Shown here: in pieces, positions 52,340-61,744 of the stretch
How positions within the stretch are numbered: the stretch's first letter is position 1
Layout: each line of letters begins with the position of its first letter
Origin: Methylobacterium sp. Leaf125
GTDB lineage: Bacteria > Pseudomonadota > Alphaproteobacteria > Rhizobiales > Beijerinckiaceae
Reading direction: 5' to 3'
NCBI RefSeq assembly: GCF_001423085.1
Contig: NZ_LMNU01000003.1
Location: 59,255-123,254, forward strand
Length of the DNA: 64,000 bases
The notes under the pieces: model-generated
What the model was told of the DNA's origin: nothing
Database searches by the model: none
What the model saw: the letters and a program-made list of their open reading frames with translations, nothing else
Program-made: the position numbers and the translations under genes

Positions 52340-53533
52340 CTAGGTCGTCCGCCGCGACACCAGCCCCAGCGCGACCCCCAACCCCAGCGCCGCGACGGCG
52401 GCCATCACGCCCCAGGCGGGGAAGGCGGCGGCCCAGCCCTCGCTGAGGGCGTTCTGGTAGGCCTCGATCGCCCAGGCGTTGGGCGTGAGCCAGCCGGCTT
52501 CCTGCAGCCAGGGCGGCATCAGGAAGCGGGGCACCATGCTGCCGCCCACCGCCGACAGCAGGAGGACGCCGAAGGTGGCGGCCAGGTGCGCCTGCTGCCG
52601 GGTCGCGGAGGCCGCGCAGGCGGCCAGGGCGAGGCCGGCGGCCATTGCCGAGACCAGGAGGGAGGTCACCAGCCAGGCGCCCGCATGGGGCAGGATGTCG
52701 ACCCCGTGCAGGAGGGCGGCGGCCGCGAAGATCAGTCCGGCCTGGACGAGGCCCTGGCCCACCAGGAACAGGAACTTGCCCAGTACCACCACGGCGAGGC
52801 CGCCGGGCCCCGCCATCAGCCGGTCGGCGAGGCCGGACTGGCGCTCGTCGACGAGGGAGAGGGCCCCCTGCATGGCGGCGAAGAGCAGGAACACCGCCGT
52901 GATCGCCCCGGCATAGTAGCTCACACGGTCGTTGGTGGCGCCCGAGGCGGTGCTGCGCCGCTCCACCAGGGAGGCGAAGGCGAAGGGCTCCTTGCGGGCG
53001 CGCTGCTCGGCGAAGGCCTGGTTGAGGAAGGCGCGCTCATCCGGACCGATCTTGCCCGAGCGCTCCACGTCGGCGACGATCCGGGCCAGGACCACGTCGG
53101 GCAGCGCCTCGTTGAGGACGCGCTGGAGCTGGCCGAGGGCGATCGGGGTCGCCAGGGCCTTGGCGGGATTCTCGATCAGCACCACGGGCTGGTCGGCGCG
53201 GGTGGAGCCGGCGTCGAGGTCGCCGCGCAGCACCAGGGCGACGTCGACCTCGCCGCGGCGCACCGCCGCGACGGCGCCGTCGAGGTCGGTGGCGGCGAGG
53301 GGCCCGACCCGGAGGGACGGGTCCGCCTCCAGGGCCTGCATCAGGCGCTGCGTCGTCGGCGTCCGGGCCAGGTCGAGGAGGCCGAGATGGATGCGGATGC
53401 GGTCGCCCAGCGCCCCGGAGAAGATCGCGGCGAAGATCACGAAGATCACCGTGGGCAGCACGAAGGCCATGACCAGGGCGGCCCGGTCGCGCACCAGGCC
53501 GAGCAGCATCACGCGGAAGGCGGCCGAGATCAT
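52340..53533 (-). CDS. ABC-2-type transporter permease in the carotenoid operon
   Basis: 397 residues. Membrane helix at the start ([20 protein letters not shown]), a ~150-residue external loop, then four to five helices from [20 protein letters not shown] to the C-terminus, the standard layout of ABC-2 exporters. Start overlaps the ATPase stop (ATGA), so they form one exporter. Substrate unknown; position suggests a carotenoid or lipid product. Confidence 0.9.
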   Translation of the reverse strand: MISAAFRVMLLGLVRDRAALVMAFVLPTVIFVIFAAIFSGALGDRIRIHLGLLDLARTPTTQRLMQALEADPSLRVGPLAATDLDGAVAAVRRGEVDVALVLRGDLDAGSTRADQPVVLIENPAKALATPIALGQLQRVLNEALPDVVLARIVADVERSGKIGPDERAFLNQAFAEQRARKEPFAFASLVERRSTASGATNDRVSYYAGAITAVFLLFAAMQGALSLVDERQSGLADRLMAGPGGLAVVVLGKFLFLVGQGLVQAGLIFAAAALLHGVDILPHAGAWLVTSLLVSAMAAGLALAACAASATRQQAHLAATFGVLLLSAVGGSMVPRFLMPPWLQEAGWLTPNAWAIEAYQNALSEGWAAAFPAWGVMAAVAALGLGVALGLVSRRTT

Positions 53534-54516
53534 GCGGTGGTCCCCCGTTCAGCGACCCCGTCCTCGGCCGGCGTCGCCGATCCCGCCACGGCATCGCGGT
53601 ACACCGCCTCCAGCCCGGGCGCGCGGATGCGGATCTCGGCGATGGGCACGCCCGCGTGCCGGAGGTCCGCCAGCAGGTCGGCCCCGTCGCGGGGCGTCCC
53701 GCTCAGGTGGCGCGCCCGCCAGGTCGAGCCGGTGTCGACGGGCACGAAGCCCGCCCGGCGCAGGACCGCCTCCGCCGCCCCATCGGCGGGAGCGACGAGG
53801 GCGGCCTCGTGCTCGGGGGCATCGGCGCGGATGCGGGCGAGGAGCTCGGACAGGCGGCCGTCGGTGATGATCCGCCCCTGCGCCAGGATGGCGACCCGGT
53901 CGGCGAGGCGCTCGGCCTCGGCGAAATCGTGGGTGGCGACCAGGAGGGCGGTGCCGGCCTCGCGCAGGCGCCCGAGCACCGCGTGGATCGCCGCCCGGGC
54001 GTGCAGGTCGACCCCCTGGGTCGGCTCGTCGAGGAGGACGAGGCGGGGCCGCGCCATCAGGCTGGCGGCGATGTTGACCCGGCGCTGGTAGCCGCCCGAG
54101 AGCAGCCCCACCGGGCGCCGGGCGACCTCCCCGAGGGCGCAGAGCGCGAGGCCCGTCGCCACGGCCTCCGCCCGCGCCCGCCGGGGAATGCCGGCGAGCT
54201 GGGCGAAGACGGACAGGTTTTCGGCCACCGAGAGGCGGGGATAGAGGGCGATCTCCTGGGGCACCCAGCCGATCGCCCGGCGCGCCGCCGGCGTCCGATG
54301 GGGGTCGTCGCCGGCCACGCGGACGCTGCCGGCGCTGGGGGCGAGCCGGCCCGCGATGAGGCGCATCAGCGAGGTCTTGCCGGCGCCGTTGGGGCCGAGG
54401 AGCGCGAGGGTCTCGCCGGCGCCGAGGGCGAGGTCGACGCCCTCCAGCACCCGGGTGCCGCGATAGGCGAGGGTGGCGCCGGCCACCCGCAGGAGCGGCT
54501 CGGTACGGAGGCTCAC
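53530..54516 (-). CDS. ABC-2-type transporter ATP-binding protein in the carotenoid operon
   Basis: 328 residues from GTG 54516. Walker [20 protein letters not shown]-loop near [10 protein letters not shown], signature [20 protein letters not shown], Walker [16 protein letters not shown] and H-loop ATHDFAE are complete. C-terminal ~80 residues form an accessory domain. Seven bases downstream of the DUF2141 stop. Confidence 0.92.
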   Translation of the reverse strand: MSLRTEPLLRVAGATLAYRGTRVLEGVDLALGAGETLALLGPNGAGKTSLMRLIAGRLAPSAGSVRVAGDDPHRTPAARRAIGWVPQEIALYPRLSVAENLSVFAQLAGIPRRARAEAVATGLALCALGEVARRPVGLLSGGYQRRVNIAASLMARPRLVLLDEPTQGVDLHARAAIHAVLGRLREAGTALLVATHDFAEAERLADRVAILAQGRIITDGRLSELLARIRADAPEHEAALVAPADGAAEAVLRRAGFVPVDTGSTWRARHLSGTPRDGADLLADLRHAGVPIAEIRIRAPGLEAVYRDAVAGSATPAEDGVAERGTTA

Positions 54517-54523
54517 GCGGCGC

Positions 54524-54955
54524 TCAGCGGGGCGGCAGCGCGCGCGACAGGCGAACCCGCACGCCGACCCCGGGCTCGCGCACGACGAAGCGCGCGCGCG
54601 CGAAATCCGGGCGGGCGGAGCGGGCGGATTCACCGGAGAAGCCGTAGGGCTCGAGGGGCAGGCCGAGGCCGGTCCGGTCGAGGCGGCCGTTGCGGTTGGT
54701 GTCCTGGTAGGCCACCGCCGCGTAGATGCCGGGCGTCACGTTCGAGAAGACGAAGCGCTGGGCGGCGGCCCGGGGCTCGGCCTGCTGCCCCGTCCGGCAA
54801 TCGGCCTCCGACAGGCCGTCCTGGCACAGGGCGACGGAGAGCAGGCCCCCGGGCTCGATGCCCTCGACCTCCACCGCCACGGAGGCGGCGCGGGCCGCGC
54901 CCGAAACCAGGAGAAGGGCGCAGAGGCCGGCCAGGGGCCGCGACAGCCCCCTCAA
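54524..54955 (-). CDS. DUF2141 exported protein in the carotenoid operon
   Basis: 143 residues from a TTG at 54955 that overlaps the preceding desaturase stop (TTGA). Signal peptide GLCALLLVSGAARAASV, then the DUF2141 pattern: VEGIEPGGLLSVALCQDGL, FVFSNVTPGIYAAVAYQDTNRNGRLDR, and LGLPLEPYGFSGES. The family is periplasmic or outer-membrane associated with unknown function; NGRLDR and PYGFS are conserved. Occurs with carotenoid genes in several alphaproteobacteria to my knowledge. Alternative starts further in would shorten the signal peptide. Confidence 0.82.
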   Translation of the reverse strand: MRGLSRPLAGLCALLLVSGAARAASVAVEVEGIEPGGLLSVALCQDGLSEADCRTGQQAEPRAAAQRFVFSNVTPGIYAAVAYQDTNRNGRLDRTGLGLPLEPYGFSGESARSARPDFARARFVVREPGVGVRVRLSRALPPR

Positions 54956-56532
54956 GTGGCGTCGCCCGAGGCGGCCAGGGGCGCGGTGGCCGGGATGCCG
55001 GCGCTGGCGGCCCCGACGCGCCCCGCAGAGAGCTCCTCGATGAGGAGGCGGGCGGTGATGCGCGCACCCTCGTAGATCACCGGCAGGCCGGAGCCCGGAT
55101 GGGTGCCGCCGCCGACGAGGTAGAGACCCGGCCCGAAGCGGTTGTGCGGGCGGAAGTAGAGCATCTGCATCAGGTCGTGGGCGAGGTTGAAGGTGGCGCC
55201 CTCGTGCACGAAGAAATCGTCGCGCCACTCGGTCGGGTCGACGATGCGCTCGTAGCGGATGCGCGACTCGATATCGCCGAGGCCGAGCAGTTTCAGGCGG
55301 TCGAGCACGAGGCGGCGATAGGTCTCCCGCAGGCCCTTCCAGTCGATGCCCGCCTTCAGGTTCGGCACCGGCACCAGCACGTAGAGGCTGGTCTGGCCGG
55401 GCGGCGCCATGCCGCCGTCGGTGAAGCCCGCATGCTGCACGTAGAGCGAGGGCTGCATCGACAGGATGCCGTCGGTGATCTCCCGGATGTTGCGGGCGTA
55501 ATCCTCCGACAGCAGGATGGTGTGGTGGCCGAGGGCCTCCGGCATCGGCCCATCAAGGCCGAGGTAGAGCATGAAGGTCGAGCAGGAGAGGCGCGCCTTC
55601 TCGATCTTGGCGTCGCGCCAGCGCGGCCGGTGCTGCTGCGGCACGAGGTCTTGGATGACCTTGGCGAAGTCGCCGTTGATGACGACCGCGTCGGCCTGCA
55701 AGGTCTCGCCGTTGCAGACGACCCCGCTGGCGCGCTTGCCCTCGAACAGCACCCGCTCGACGCCCGCCCCGAGGCGGACATCCACGCCCATCCGGCGGGC
55801 AAGGCCCGCCATCGCCTCCGAGACGGCGCCGCAGCCGCCGACCGGGTGGTAGACGCCGTGCTCGTACTCGAGGAACGACAGGATGGTGAACAGGCTCGGG
55901 CACCGGAACGGCGACATGCCGAGGTACTTGGTCTGGAACGCGAAGGCGAGGCGGACCCGCGGGTCCTTGAAGTAGCGCCGCAGATCCTTGTCGACGCTGC
56001 GCCCCGGATGGAGGTGGGGCAGGGCGGCGATCATGGCTGGGGAGGCCATGGCCCGCAGGGTGTGGAAGGCCTGCTCCAGGACGGGCTTGAAGAACTTCAG
56101 CTTGACCCGGTTGTCGGCGAAGAACTTGCGCACGTTCTTGGCGTCGTCCGGCGCGATGCGCGCCACCTCGGCCTCGAGCCGGTCCATGTCGTTCGTGGCG
56201 CGGATCTCGCCGCCCGCCTCGAACACGAGGTGGTACTGCGGATCGAGGCGCTCGAGCTTGACGTGGTCTTCCAGGCGCTCGCCGCAGGTCTCGAAGATGT
56301 CGGCGAGGATCTGCGGATAGAGGAAGAAGGTCGGCCCGATGTCGAACCGGAAGCCGCCGGGCGCCTCGACGGTCTTCGTGCGTCCGCCCACCGCCGGATC
56401 CTTCTCCAGCAACGTGACGTGGACGCCGGCGCGAGCGAGAAGAAGCGCGGTGGCGAGGCCGCCGGGACCGGCACCGACGATGATGACGCGGCGTCCGGAC
56501 AAGGTCCGCAAGCCGTCCCGTGACTGCAACAA
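54952..56532 (-). CDS. CrtI/CrtN-family carotenoid desaturase/oxidase 2
   Basis: 526 residues. Motif VIIVGAGPGGLATALLLARAG, substrate segment GGFRFDIGPTFFLYPQILADIF, and C-terminal LYLVGGGTHPGSGLPVIYEGAR identify the family. About one third identical by eye to the other desaturase in key blocks, so the two probably act sequentially. First gene of the operon; the promoter should lie in 56533-56701. It is not next to a phytoene or diapophytoene synthase in this window. Confidence 0.9.
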   Translation of the reverse strand: MLQSRDGLRTLSGRRVIIVGAGPGGLATALLLARAGVHVTLLEKDPAVGGRTKTVEAPGGFRFDIGPTFFLYPQILADIFETCGERLEDHVKLERLDPQYHLVFEAGGEIRATNDMDRLEAEVARIAPDDAKNVRKFFADNRVKLKFFKPVLEQAFHTLRAMASPAMIAALPHLHPGRSVDKDLRRYFKDPRVRLAFAFQTKYLGMSPFRCPSLFTILSFLEYEHGVYHPVGGCGAVSEAMAGLARRMGVDVRLGAGVERVLFEGKRASGVVCNGETLQADAVVINGDFAKVIQDLVPQQHRPRWRDAKIEKARLSCSTFMLYLGLDGPMPEALGHHTILLSEDYARNIREITDGILSMQPSLYVQHAGFTDGGMAPPGQTSLYVLVPVPNLKAGIDWKGLRETYRRLVLDRLKLLGLGDIESRIRYERIVDPTEWRDDFFVHEGATFNLAHDLMQMLYFRPHNRFGPGLYLVGGGTHPGSGLPVIYEGARITARLLIEELSAGRVGAASAGIPATAPLAASGDAT

Positions 56533-56701
56533 CGCTCACAACTCCATCGTCTACAGGCCCACGTGCCTCATGCATGTGGCGCGTGAGCATGGTCCGTCCA
56601 GGGCTCGCGGTCTAATCTTGACCGTAGTGGTGCGGGCGGCAATGGGGGCGCAGTGTCGCGCATCCCCGGCCGATCCGGCCGCGCCGGTCCGCCATCCGCC
56701 G

Positions 56702-57529
56702 TCAGGCAGCCCGGGACAGGTGGTGCAGCGCGATGGCGCCGGCCGTGGCGACGTTGAGCGAATCGAACTCCGGCGCCATCGCGATGCGGACGGTGCGCAG
56801 GCGTGCCATCAAGTCCGGCGGCAGGCCCGGCCCCTCGCTCCCGAGCAGGAGCAGGGTCCGGGCGGGGGGCGTCAGGGTCCCCAGGGTCTCGGCCCCGCCG
56901 GGGCTCAGGGCCAGGGGCTCCAGGGCGTGACGCGCCGCGAAGGCCAGGAGCGCGTCGGCGTCGGCGAGCTGCAGGAAGGGGACGATCAGGGCGGCGCCCG
57001 CCGAGACGCGGATCGCCTTGCGATAGAGCGGATCGCAGGTGGCCGCATCGAGGAGCACCGCGTCGGCTCCGAAGGCGGCGGCGTTGCGGAACAGGCCGCC
57101 GACATTGTCGTGGTTGGTCAGGCCGACGAGGCCGACCACGAGGGCGGGCGCCGGGGCCGGCGGCAGGCGGGGCCGGGCGTCATCGGCGGCCTCCCCGCCG
57201 CGCAGGCCGACGCCGAGGACGCCGCGATGGATCGGGAACCCGGTGATCGCACTCATCACGGGCTTCGCCGCGGTATAGACGGGCACGCGCTCGGGCAGAC
57301 GGGCCAGGGCCGCCTCCAGGCCGGCCAGGCGCTCGGGCGCCAGCAGGACCGATTCGAGGCCGAACCGGGCCCGGGCCGAGAGCATGACCCGCAGGGTCAC
57401 CTCGCCCTCGACGATGAAGCGGCCGGCGCGCCCGACGAGGTCGCGCTCGCGCATCGCCGCATAGGGCGCGAGGCGCGGGTCGGCGGGATCGTCGATGGCG
57501 ACCGGCGCGGGTCGGGAGTTTGCGGCCAA
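56702..57529 (-). CDS. TrmH/SpoU-family RNA 2'-O-methyltransferase
   Basis: 275 residues from TTG 57529. N-terminal substrate-binding domain (RFIVEGEVTLRVML), then SpoU motifs VGLVGLTNHDNVGGLFRNAAAFG, LLLGSEGPGLPPDLM and IAMAPEFDSLNVATAGAIAL, the knotted SAM-binding site. Probably modifies tRNA or rRNA ribose. The start codon is rare; an ATG 25 codons in is possible. Stop to next gene is 8 bp from the MaoC stop side, so co-transcribed with MaoC. Confidence 0.9.
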   Translation of the reverse strand: MAANSRPAPVAIDDPADPRLAPYAAMRERDLVGRAGRFIVEGEVTLRVMLSARARFGLESVLLAPERLAGLEAALARLPERVPVYTAAKPVMSAITGFPIHRGVLGVGLRGGEAADDARPRLPPAPAPALVVGLVGLTNHDNVGGLFRNAAAFGADAVLLDAATCDPLYRKAIRVSAGAALIVPFLQLADADALLAFAARHALEPLALSPGGAETLGTLTPPARTLLLLGSEGPGLPPDLMARLRTVRIAMAPEFDSLNVATAGAIALHHLSRAA

Positions 57530-57536
57530 GGCGGCG

Positions 57537-58016
57537 TCAGGCGCTCGCCGGACGCCCGCCCATGCGCACCGCCAGGGGATCGGCCTCGGCCTTGGTCGGC
57601 ACCTTCACCAGGGCCTCGCCGTCGAGGACGACCTCGCCGGCCACCGAGCAGGTGCATTTCAGGCGGGCGCGGCGGCGCTCCGGCACGAGCTCGGCCACCT
57701 CGACCGTGACCTCGACGGTGTCGCCGATGCGCACGGGTGCGCGGAAGTTCAGGGTCTGGCTGATGTAGACCGCGCCGGGGCCGGGCAGGCGGGTGCCGAG
57801 CACCGCCGAGATCAGGCCGGCGGTGTAGAGGCCGTGGGCGATCCGGGTGCCGAAGGGCGTGCGTGCCGCGAAGTGTTCGGACAGGTGGATCGGATTGCGG
57901 TCGCCGGTGATCTCGGCGAAGCCCACCACGTCGGAGGAGGCGATGACCTTGTTCAGCGTCTCGGACAGGCCGACTTCGAGATCTTCGAAGTACAGGACGC
58001 GCAGTTCGGGCATCAT
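57537..58016 (-). CDS. MaoC-family (R)-specific enoyl-CoA hydratase-like protein
   Basis: 159 residues from ATG 58016 (second ATG at 58013). Hot-dog fold with FAEITGDRNPIHLSEHFA, FGTRIAHGLYTAGLISAVLG (catalytic Asp and His in the GDRNPIH and AHG region) and RAPVRIGDTVEV. Hydrates enoyl-CoA in fatty acid, PHA or ethylmalonyl-CoA metabolism; in Methylobacterium mesaconyl-CoA hydratase is a relative, though that enzyme is longer. Upstream of TrmH gene by 7 bp. Confidence 0.9.
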   Translation of the reverse strand: MMPELRVLYFEDLEVGLSETLNKVIASSDVVGFAEITGDRNPIHLSEHFAARTPFGTRIAHGLYTAGLISAVLGTRLPGPGAVYISQTLNFRAPVRIGDTVEVTVEVAELVPERRRARLKCTCSVAGEVVLDGEALVKVPTKAEADPLAVRMGGRPASA

Positions 58017-58250
58017 CGGCAGTTCCCCTGACTTCGGTGGGTGGCACGCAGGTCTCGTGCGGCTTGGCTTTTCGCCTCGCACAGGCAGCGGACCAAATCC
58101 AGTATGCGGCAGCCGAAAAGCATCCCGCCGGGCCTTGAGCCTCGACAGGCGCAGGCAACTCGCGCCATGGAGGCCCTTGCCGCGCGGCACGGGCGCGGGT
58201 TCGGAGACCTCACCCTGAAGACCGCACCCTCACGAGACGAGCCGACGCCC

Positions 58251-58871
58251 GTGTCCGCCACGCCCACCCCGTCCGCCACCCTGCGCCCGGTGGTCGCCCG
58301 CGTCGCCGGGCTGAACCTCGCGTATTTCGGCATCGAGATCACCGTCGCCCTGGCGATCGGCTCGCTGGCGCTCATCGCCGACAGCCTCGACTTCCTCGAG
58401 GACGCGGCGATCAACCTGCTGATCTTCGCCGGGATCGGCTGGAGCGTCCGCAACCGGGCCCGGCTCGGGGCCGTCCTCGCCGTCATCCTGCTCCTGCCGG
58501 CGCTCGCCACCGGCTATGCCGCCTGGATCAAGTTCGCCACGATGGCGCCGCCGGCACCGATCCCCCTGACGCTCACGGGCCTGGGGGCGCTGGCGGTCAA
58601 CCTCACCTGCGCGATGATGCTGGCCCGCCACCGTTCCGGGGGCGGCAGCCTGACCCGGGCCGCCTACCTCTCCGCCCGCAACGACGCCTTCGCCAACCTG
58701 GCGATCATCGCCGCGGGCCTCGCCACCGCCCTGACCCTGTCGGCCTGGCCGGACCTCATCGCGGCGGCGGGCATCGCCGTCCTGAACGCGGATTCGGCCA
58801 GCGACATCCTGAAGGCCGCCCGCGCGGAGTGGCGCGCGGCCAAGGGCGTCTCCGAGACCCCGGTTCCCTGA
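58251..58871 (+). CDS. CDF-like cation transporter homologue
   Basis: 206 residues from GTG 58251 (ATG 58167 is an alternative). Six hydrophobic helices; TM2 holds an Asp pair in IADSLDFLEDAAINLL, while TM5 reads LSARNDAFANLAII, where CDF pumps usually have His-x3-Asp, so the metal site seems partly altered. Related small cation transporters are common in alphaproteobacteria, with zinc/cobalt efflux assumed. Divergent from MaoC. Confidence 0.7.
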   Translation: MSATPTPSATLRPVVARVAGLNLAYFGIEITVALAIGSLALIADSLDFLEDAAINLLIFAGIGWSVRNRARLGAVLAVILLLPALATGYAAWIKFATMAPPAPIPLTLTGLGALAVNLTCAMMLARHRSGGGSLTRAAYLSARNDAFANLAIIAAGLATALTLSAWPDLIAAAGIAVLNADSASDILKAARAEWRAAKGVSETPVP

Positions 58872-58890
58872 GAGGCTGCGAGCCCCCCCC

Positions 58891-59736
58891 ATGCGCCTGT
58901 TTCCCATCTCCGACCTGCACCTCGAGCGCCGGCGCCTCGACGTGATCCCGCGCCCGGCCCGGCCCTTCGACGTGCTGGTCTGCCCCGGCGACCTGCACGA
59001 GGGCCGGCCCGAACTGGGGCTCGCGGCCCTGATGACCCTGGCGCAGGGACGCCCGATCGTGCTGGTGCCGGGCAACCACGAGCACTACGCCCCCACCGGC
59101 GACCGGCGCACGGCCCCGGAGCTCCTCGCCGCCCTGGAAGCCGAGGTGCTGCGCCTGAACGGGGAGGGAGCCGACATCCACCTGCTCCAGCGCGGGGCGG
59201 CGGTCGTCCTCGACGGCGTCCGCTTCGTCGGCACGACCCTGTGGAGCGACTGGTCGCTGGCCGGCCTCTGGCTCGACGGGACCGTGGCCGACGCGCCGGA
59301 GGATCCGGTCGCCTATGCGGCCGCGCGGATGACCGATCCGGTCACCGGCTCGCGGGAATACCGGGGCTCGATCCGCAACGGCGACGGCACGGCCTGGTCG
59401 CCCGCCGACGCGATGGCGGCGCATGGGCGGGAGCGCGTCCTGCTGGCCGCCGCCCTGTCGCAGCCCCATGACGGCCCGACCGTCTGCGTCACCCATCATC
59501 CGGCGAGCCCGCGCGCGGCCGAGGCGTTCCGCCACGTGGCCGGCGTGCCCTGGTGGGTCCCGGCCTTCTACGCCACCACCGTCCTCGACGACCTGCCCGA
59601 GGCGGACCGGCCCGATCTCTGGGTCTCGGGCCACTTCCATGCGGGGCACGACCTGCGGATCGGCCGAACCCGCTGGGTGGCGAACCCGGTGGAGGGGCGG
59701 GACTTCTCCGCCGATCACATTCTCACGATCGACTGA
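58891..59736 (+). CDS. Calcineurin-like metallophosphoesterase
   Basis: 281 residues. Metal sites appear in order: SDLHLE, LVCPGDLHEG, VPGNHEHYA, VTHHPASPRAAE and SGHFHAGHDLRIGRTRWVANPVEGRDF. Soluble, no signal peptide. Substrate unknown (phosphodiester or phosphomonoester). Starts 19 bp after the CDF-like stop, so likely co-transcribed. Confidence 0.92.
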   Translation: MRLFPISDLHLERRRLDVIPRPARPFDVLVCPGDLHEGRPELGLAALMTLAQGRPIVLVPGNHEHYAPTGDRRTAPELLAALEAEVLRLNGEGADIHLLQRGAAVVLDGVRFVGTTLWSDWSLAGLWLDGTVADAPEDPVAYAAARMTDPVTGSREYRGSIRNGDGTAWSPADAMAAHGRERVLLAAALSQPHDGPTVCVTHHPASPRAAEAFRHVAGVPWWVPAFYATTVLDDLPEADRPDLWVSGHFHAGHDLRIGRTRWVANPVEGRDFSADHILTID

Positions 59737-59792
59737 GACCGGACGGGCGCCGGTGGCGTACCTGTCGGGCAAGGAAACGCCGGAGCTCGCCC

Positions 59793-60014
59793 ATGAACGC
59801 CTTCATCGCCGTGGTCCTCGTCTGCGCCAACGGGATCCCGATCGAGGCCTGCACGGACGACAAGGCGAGCGAGGTCCGCAAGGTCCGCGTCGCCAACGAG
59901 CTCGGCTGCACCAACGGCTGGCAGGAGATCATCGCCCGCACCGACCTGCGGGACGAGGTCGGCAAGACGAGCTACCTCAAGACCGAGTGCCGCCGGGTGA
60001 AGCAGGCGGACTGA
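59793..60014 (+). CDS. Small exported hypothetical protein
   Basis: 73 residues from ATG 59793 with GGAG seven bases upstream. A short hydrophobic start (MNAFIAVVLVCANGIP) and a body with Cys residues in VLVC, EACTDD, ELGCTNG and TECRR, spaced for disulphides, so likely periplasmic. No known domain; small Cys-rich Methylobacterium proteins of this sort are lineage-specific. Follows the metallophosphoesterase by 56 bp. Confidence 0.7.
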   Translation: MNAFIAVVLVCANGIPIEACTDDKASEVRKVRVANELGCTNGWQEIIARTDLRDEVGKTSYLKTECRRVKQAD

Positions 60015-60047
60015 CCCGGTGGCGACCGCTGACCCGGTGGCGACCGG

Positions 60048-60425
60048 CTACTTGTCGTACTTGATGTAGGCGAAGCGCGGATCGGTGGGAGTGCCCTCCA
60101 ACGCACCGCCCTCCGTGCCGGGCTGCCAGCCGACCACCTCCTCGATCTTGGCGGCCAGGGCGAAATCCTTCTCGGTGATACCCTTGGCGGCGTGGTTGGT
60201 CAGCCGCACCTCGACCCAGGCGTAGGAGGCGGTGATGTCCGGGTGGTGCCAGGCGGCCTCGGCGAGGTGCCCCACCGTGTTGATCACCATCAGCGTGCCC
60301 TTCCAGCCCACCGTCTTGTAGGTGCGCCGGATCCAGCCCTCCTCCAGGCGCCAGGCCGGCAACTCGCGCGCGAGGCGCTCCGTGACGGTGGCGTCGTCGA
60401 TCACGTCGTCCCGCGTGCCGGCCAT
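60048..60425 (-). CDS. phhB: 4a-hydroxytetrahydrobiopterin dehydratase (PCD/DCoH)
   Basis: 125 residues from ATG 60425, GAGGG upstream. ELPAWRLEEGWIRRTYKTVGWKGTLMVINTVGHLAEAAWHHPDITASYAWVEVRLTNHAAKGITEKDFALA region has the HHP active-site triplet and the conserved NxxxxVxL strand. Regenerates tetrahydrobiopterin after aromatic hydroxylation or may take part in molybdopterin/pterin metabolism. A C-terminal extension of about 25 residues is beyond the core family. Convergent with the small exported gene. Confidence 0.93.
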   Translation of the reverse strand: MAGTRDDVIDDATVTERLARELPAWRLEEGWIRRTYKTVGWKGTLMVINTVGHLAEAAWHHPDITASYAWVEVRLTNHAAKGITEKDFALAAKIEEVVGWQPGTEGGALEGTPTDPRFAYIKYDK

Positions 60426-60707
60426 GGTCTCACCCTCCCTCGAACAGGCATCGTTGCCGAATGTCTGCGCCCGGCCCCGGCGGCGCGCAAGGGATCGTGC
60501 CGGGTTCGGAAGAGATCGTGCCCGTCCCGCAAGGTCTCGCGCCCGAAGTGGAAGGGCTTGTCGCTCCGGAAGCGACCATCCGCCCGGACGACTTGCCAAT
60601 TCGTCCTGTGGACGCCCTGTGCCCGACCTCCTATGAAGATTGCCAACCAGCGCCGGCCTTCACGGGACAACCCGAGCGTTCGACTTCGAATCCAGGGAGA
60701 GTCCCTC

Positions 60708-61700
60708 ATGCTGTCACGGCGCGGATTGCTCGCGACGGCGGCACTGTTGCCCCTGCCCTGGAGCCTCGTCCGGCCCGCGCGGGCGGCCGGGCCGTCCTTC
60801 CGGGTCGGCAGCCTGCCGTTCGGCACGGTTTCGTGGGAGGCGGCGGTGATCAAGGCCCGGGGCCTCGACAGTGCCAACGGCTTCACCCTCGACGTGGTCA
60901 AGCTCGCCGGCAACGACGCGGCGCGGATCGCCTTCCTGGGGGGCCAGGTCGACACCATCGTGGGCGACCTGCTCTGGGCCGCACGGCTCGGCAACGAGGG
61001 CCGCGCGATCCGCTTCTTCCCCTACTCGACCACCGAGGGTTCGCTGATGGTGCCGGGCGACAGCCCGATCCGGACGCTGGCCGACCTCAAGGGCAAGCGC
61101 CTCGGCGTGGCCGGCGGCCCCCTCGACAAGAACTGGCTCCTGCTCAAGGCCCAGGCCCGGGACACCGTGGGCCTCGACCTCGAGACCCAGGCCACCATCG
61201 CGTTCGGCGCGCCCCCCCTCCTGGCGCTCAAGCTGGAGCAGGGCGAGCTCGATGCCGGGCTGCTGTACTGGACCTACTGTGCCCGCCTGGAGCCCAAGGG
61301 CTTCCGCCGCCTGATCGGTTCGGACGACATCATGCGCGCCTTCGGCGCCACCGGCTCGATGGCCCTGATCGGCTACCTCCTCGACGACGCCACCGTGAAG
61401 GACAAGGGCGAGGCGGTGACCGGGTTCGCCCGCGCCTCAAAGGCCGCCAAGGACATCCTCGCCACCGATCCCGCCGCCTGGGACGTGGTGCGCCCCCTGA
61501 TGTCGGCCGACGACGAGGCCACCTTCCAGGCCCTGAAGCGCGACTTCCTCGCGGGCATCCCGCGCCGGCCCCTCGCCACGGAGCGCCGCGACGGCGAGAC
61601 GCTGTTCACCGTGATGGCCCGGCTCGGCGGCGAGCGCCTGGTCGGCGCCGGCTCGACGCTCCCCGCGGGCCTGTACTTCGACGGCACCGGCAATGGCTGA
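60708..61700 (+). CDS. ABC transporter substrate-binding protein (nitrate/sulfonate/taurine type)
   Basis: 330 residues from ATG 60708. Signal with twin arginines (MLSRRGLLATAALLPLPW), then the SsuA/ThiY-type fold: GSLPFGTVSWEAAVIKARG, LAGNDAARIAFLGGQVDTIVGDLLWAA, and TTEGSLMVPGDSPIRTLADLKGKRLGVAGGPLDKNWLL. Binds an unknown small organic molecule in the periplasm. It begins the three-gene importer 60708-63239. Members of this family next to xoxF in methylotrophs have been linked to PQQ (from memory, not verified). Confidence 0.88.
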   Translation: MLSRRGLLATAALLPLPWSLVRPARAAGPSFRVGSLPFGTVSWEAAVIKARGLDSANGFTLDVVKLAGNDAARIAFLGGQVDTIVGDLLWAARLGNEGRAIRFFPYSTTEGSLMVPGDSPIRTLADLKGKRLGVAGGPLDKNWLLLKAQARDTVGLDLETQATIAFGAPPLLALKLEQGELDAGLLYWTYCARLEPKGFRRLIGSDDIMRAFGATGSMALIGYLLDDATVKDKGEAVTGFARASKAAKDILATDPAAWDVVRPLMSADDEATFQALKRDFLAGIPRRPLATERRDGETLFTVMARLGGERLVGAGSTLPAGLYFDGTGNG

Positions 61701-61744
61701 GGCCGCTCCGCGCCCGCCCGCCGCACCGCCGACACCCTGACCCG

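Noticed and set aside
50786..56523. Long plus-strand open frames opposite the carotenoid operon
   Set aside because: Antisense frames of GC-rich genes; the minus-strand genes show complete family motifs and coupling.
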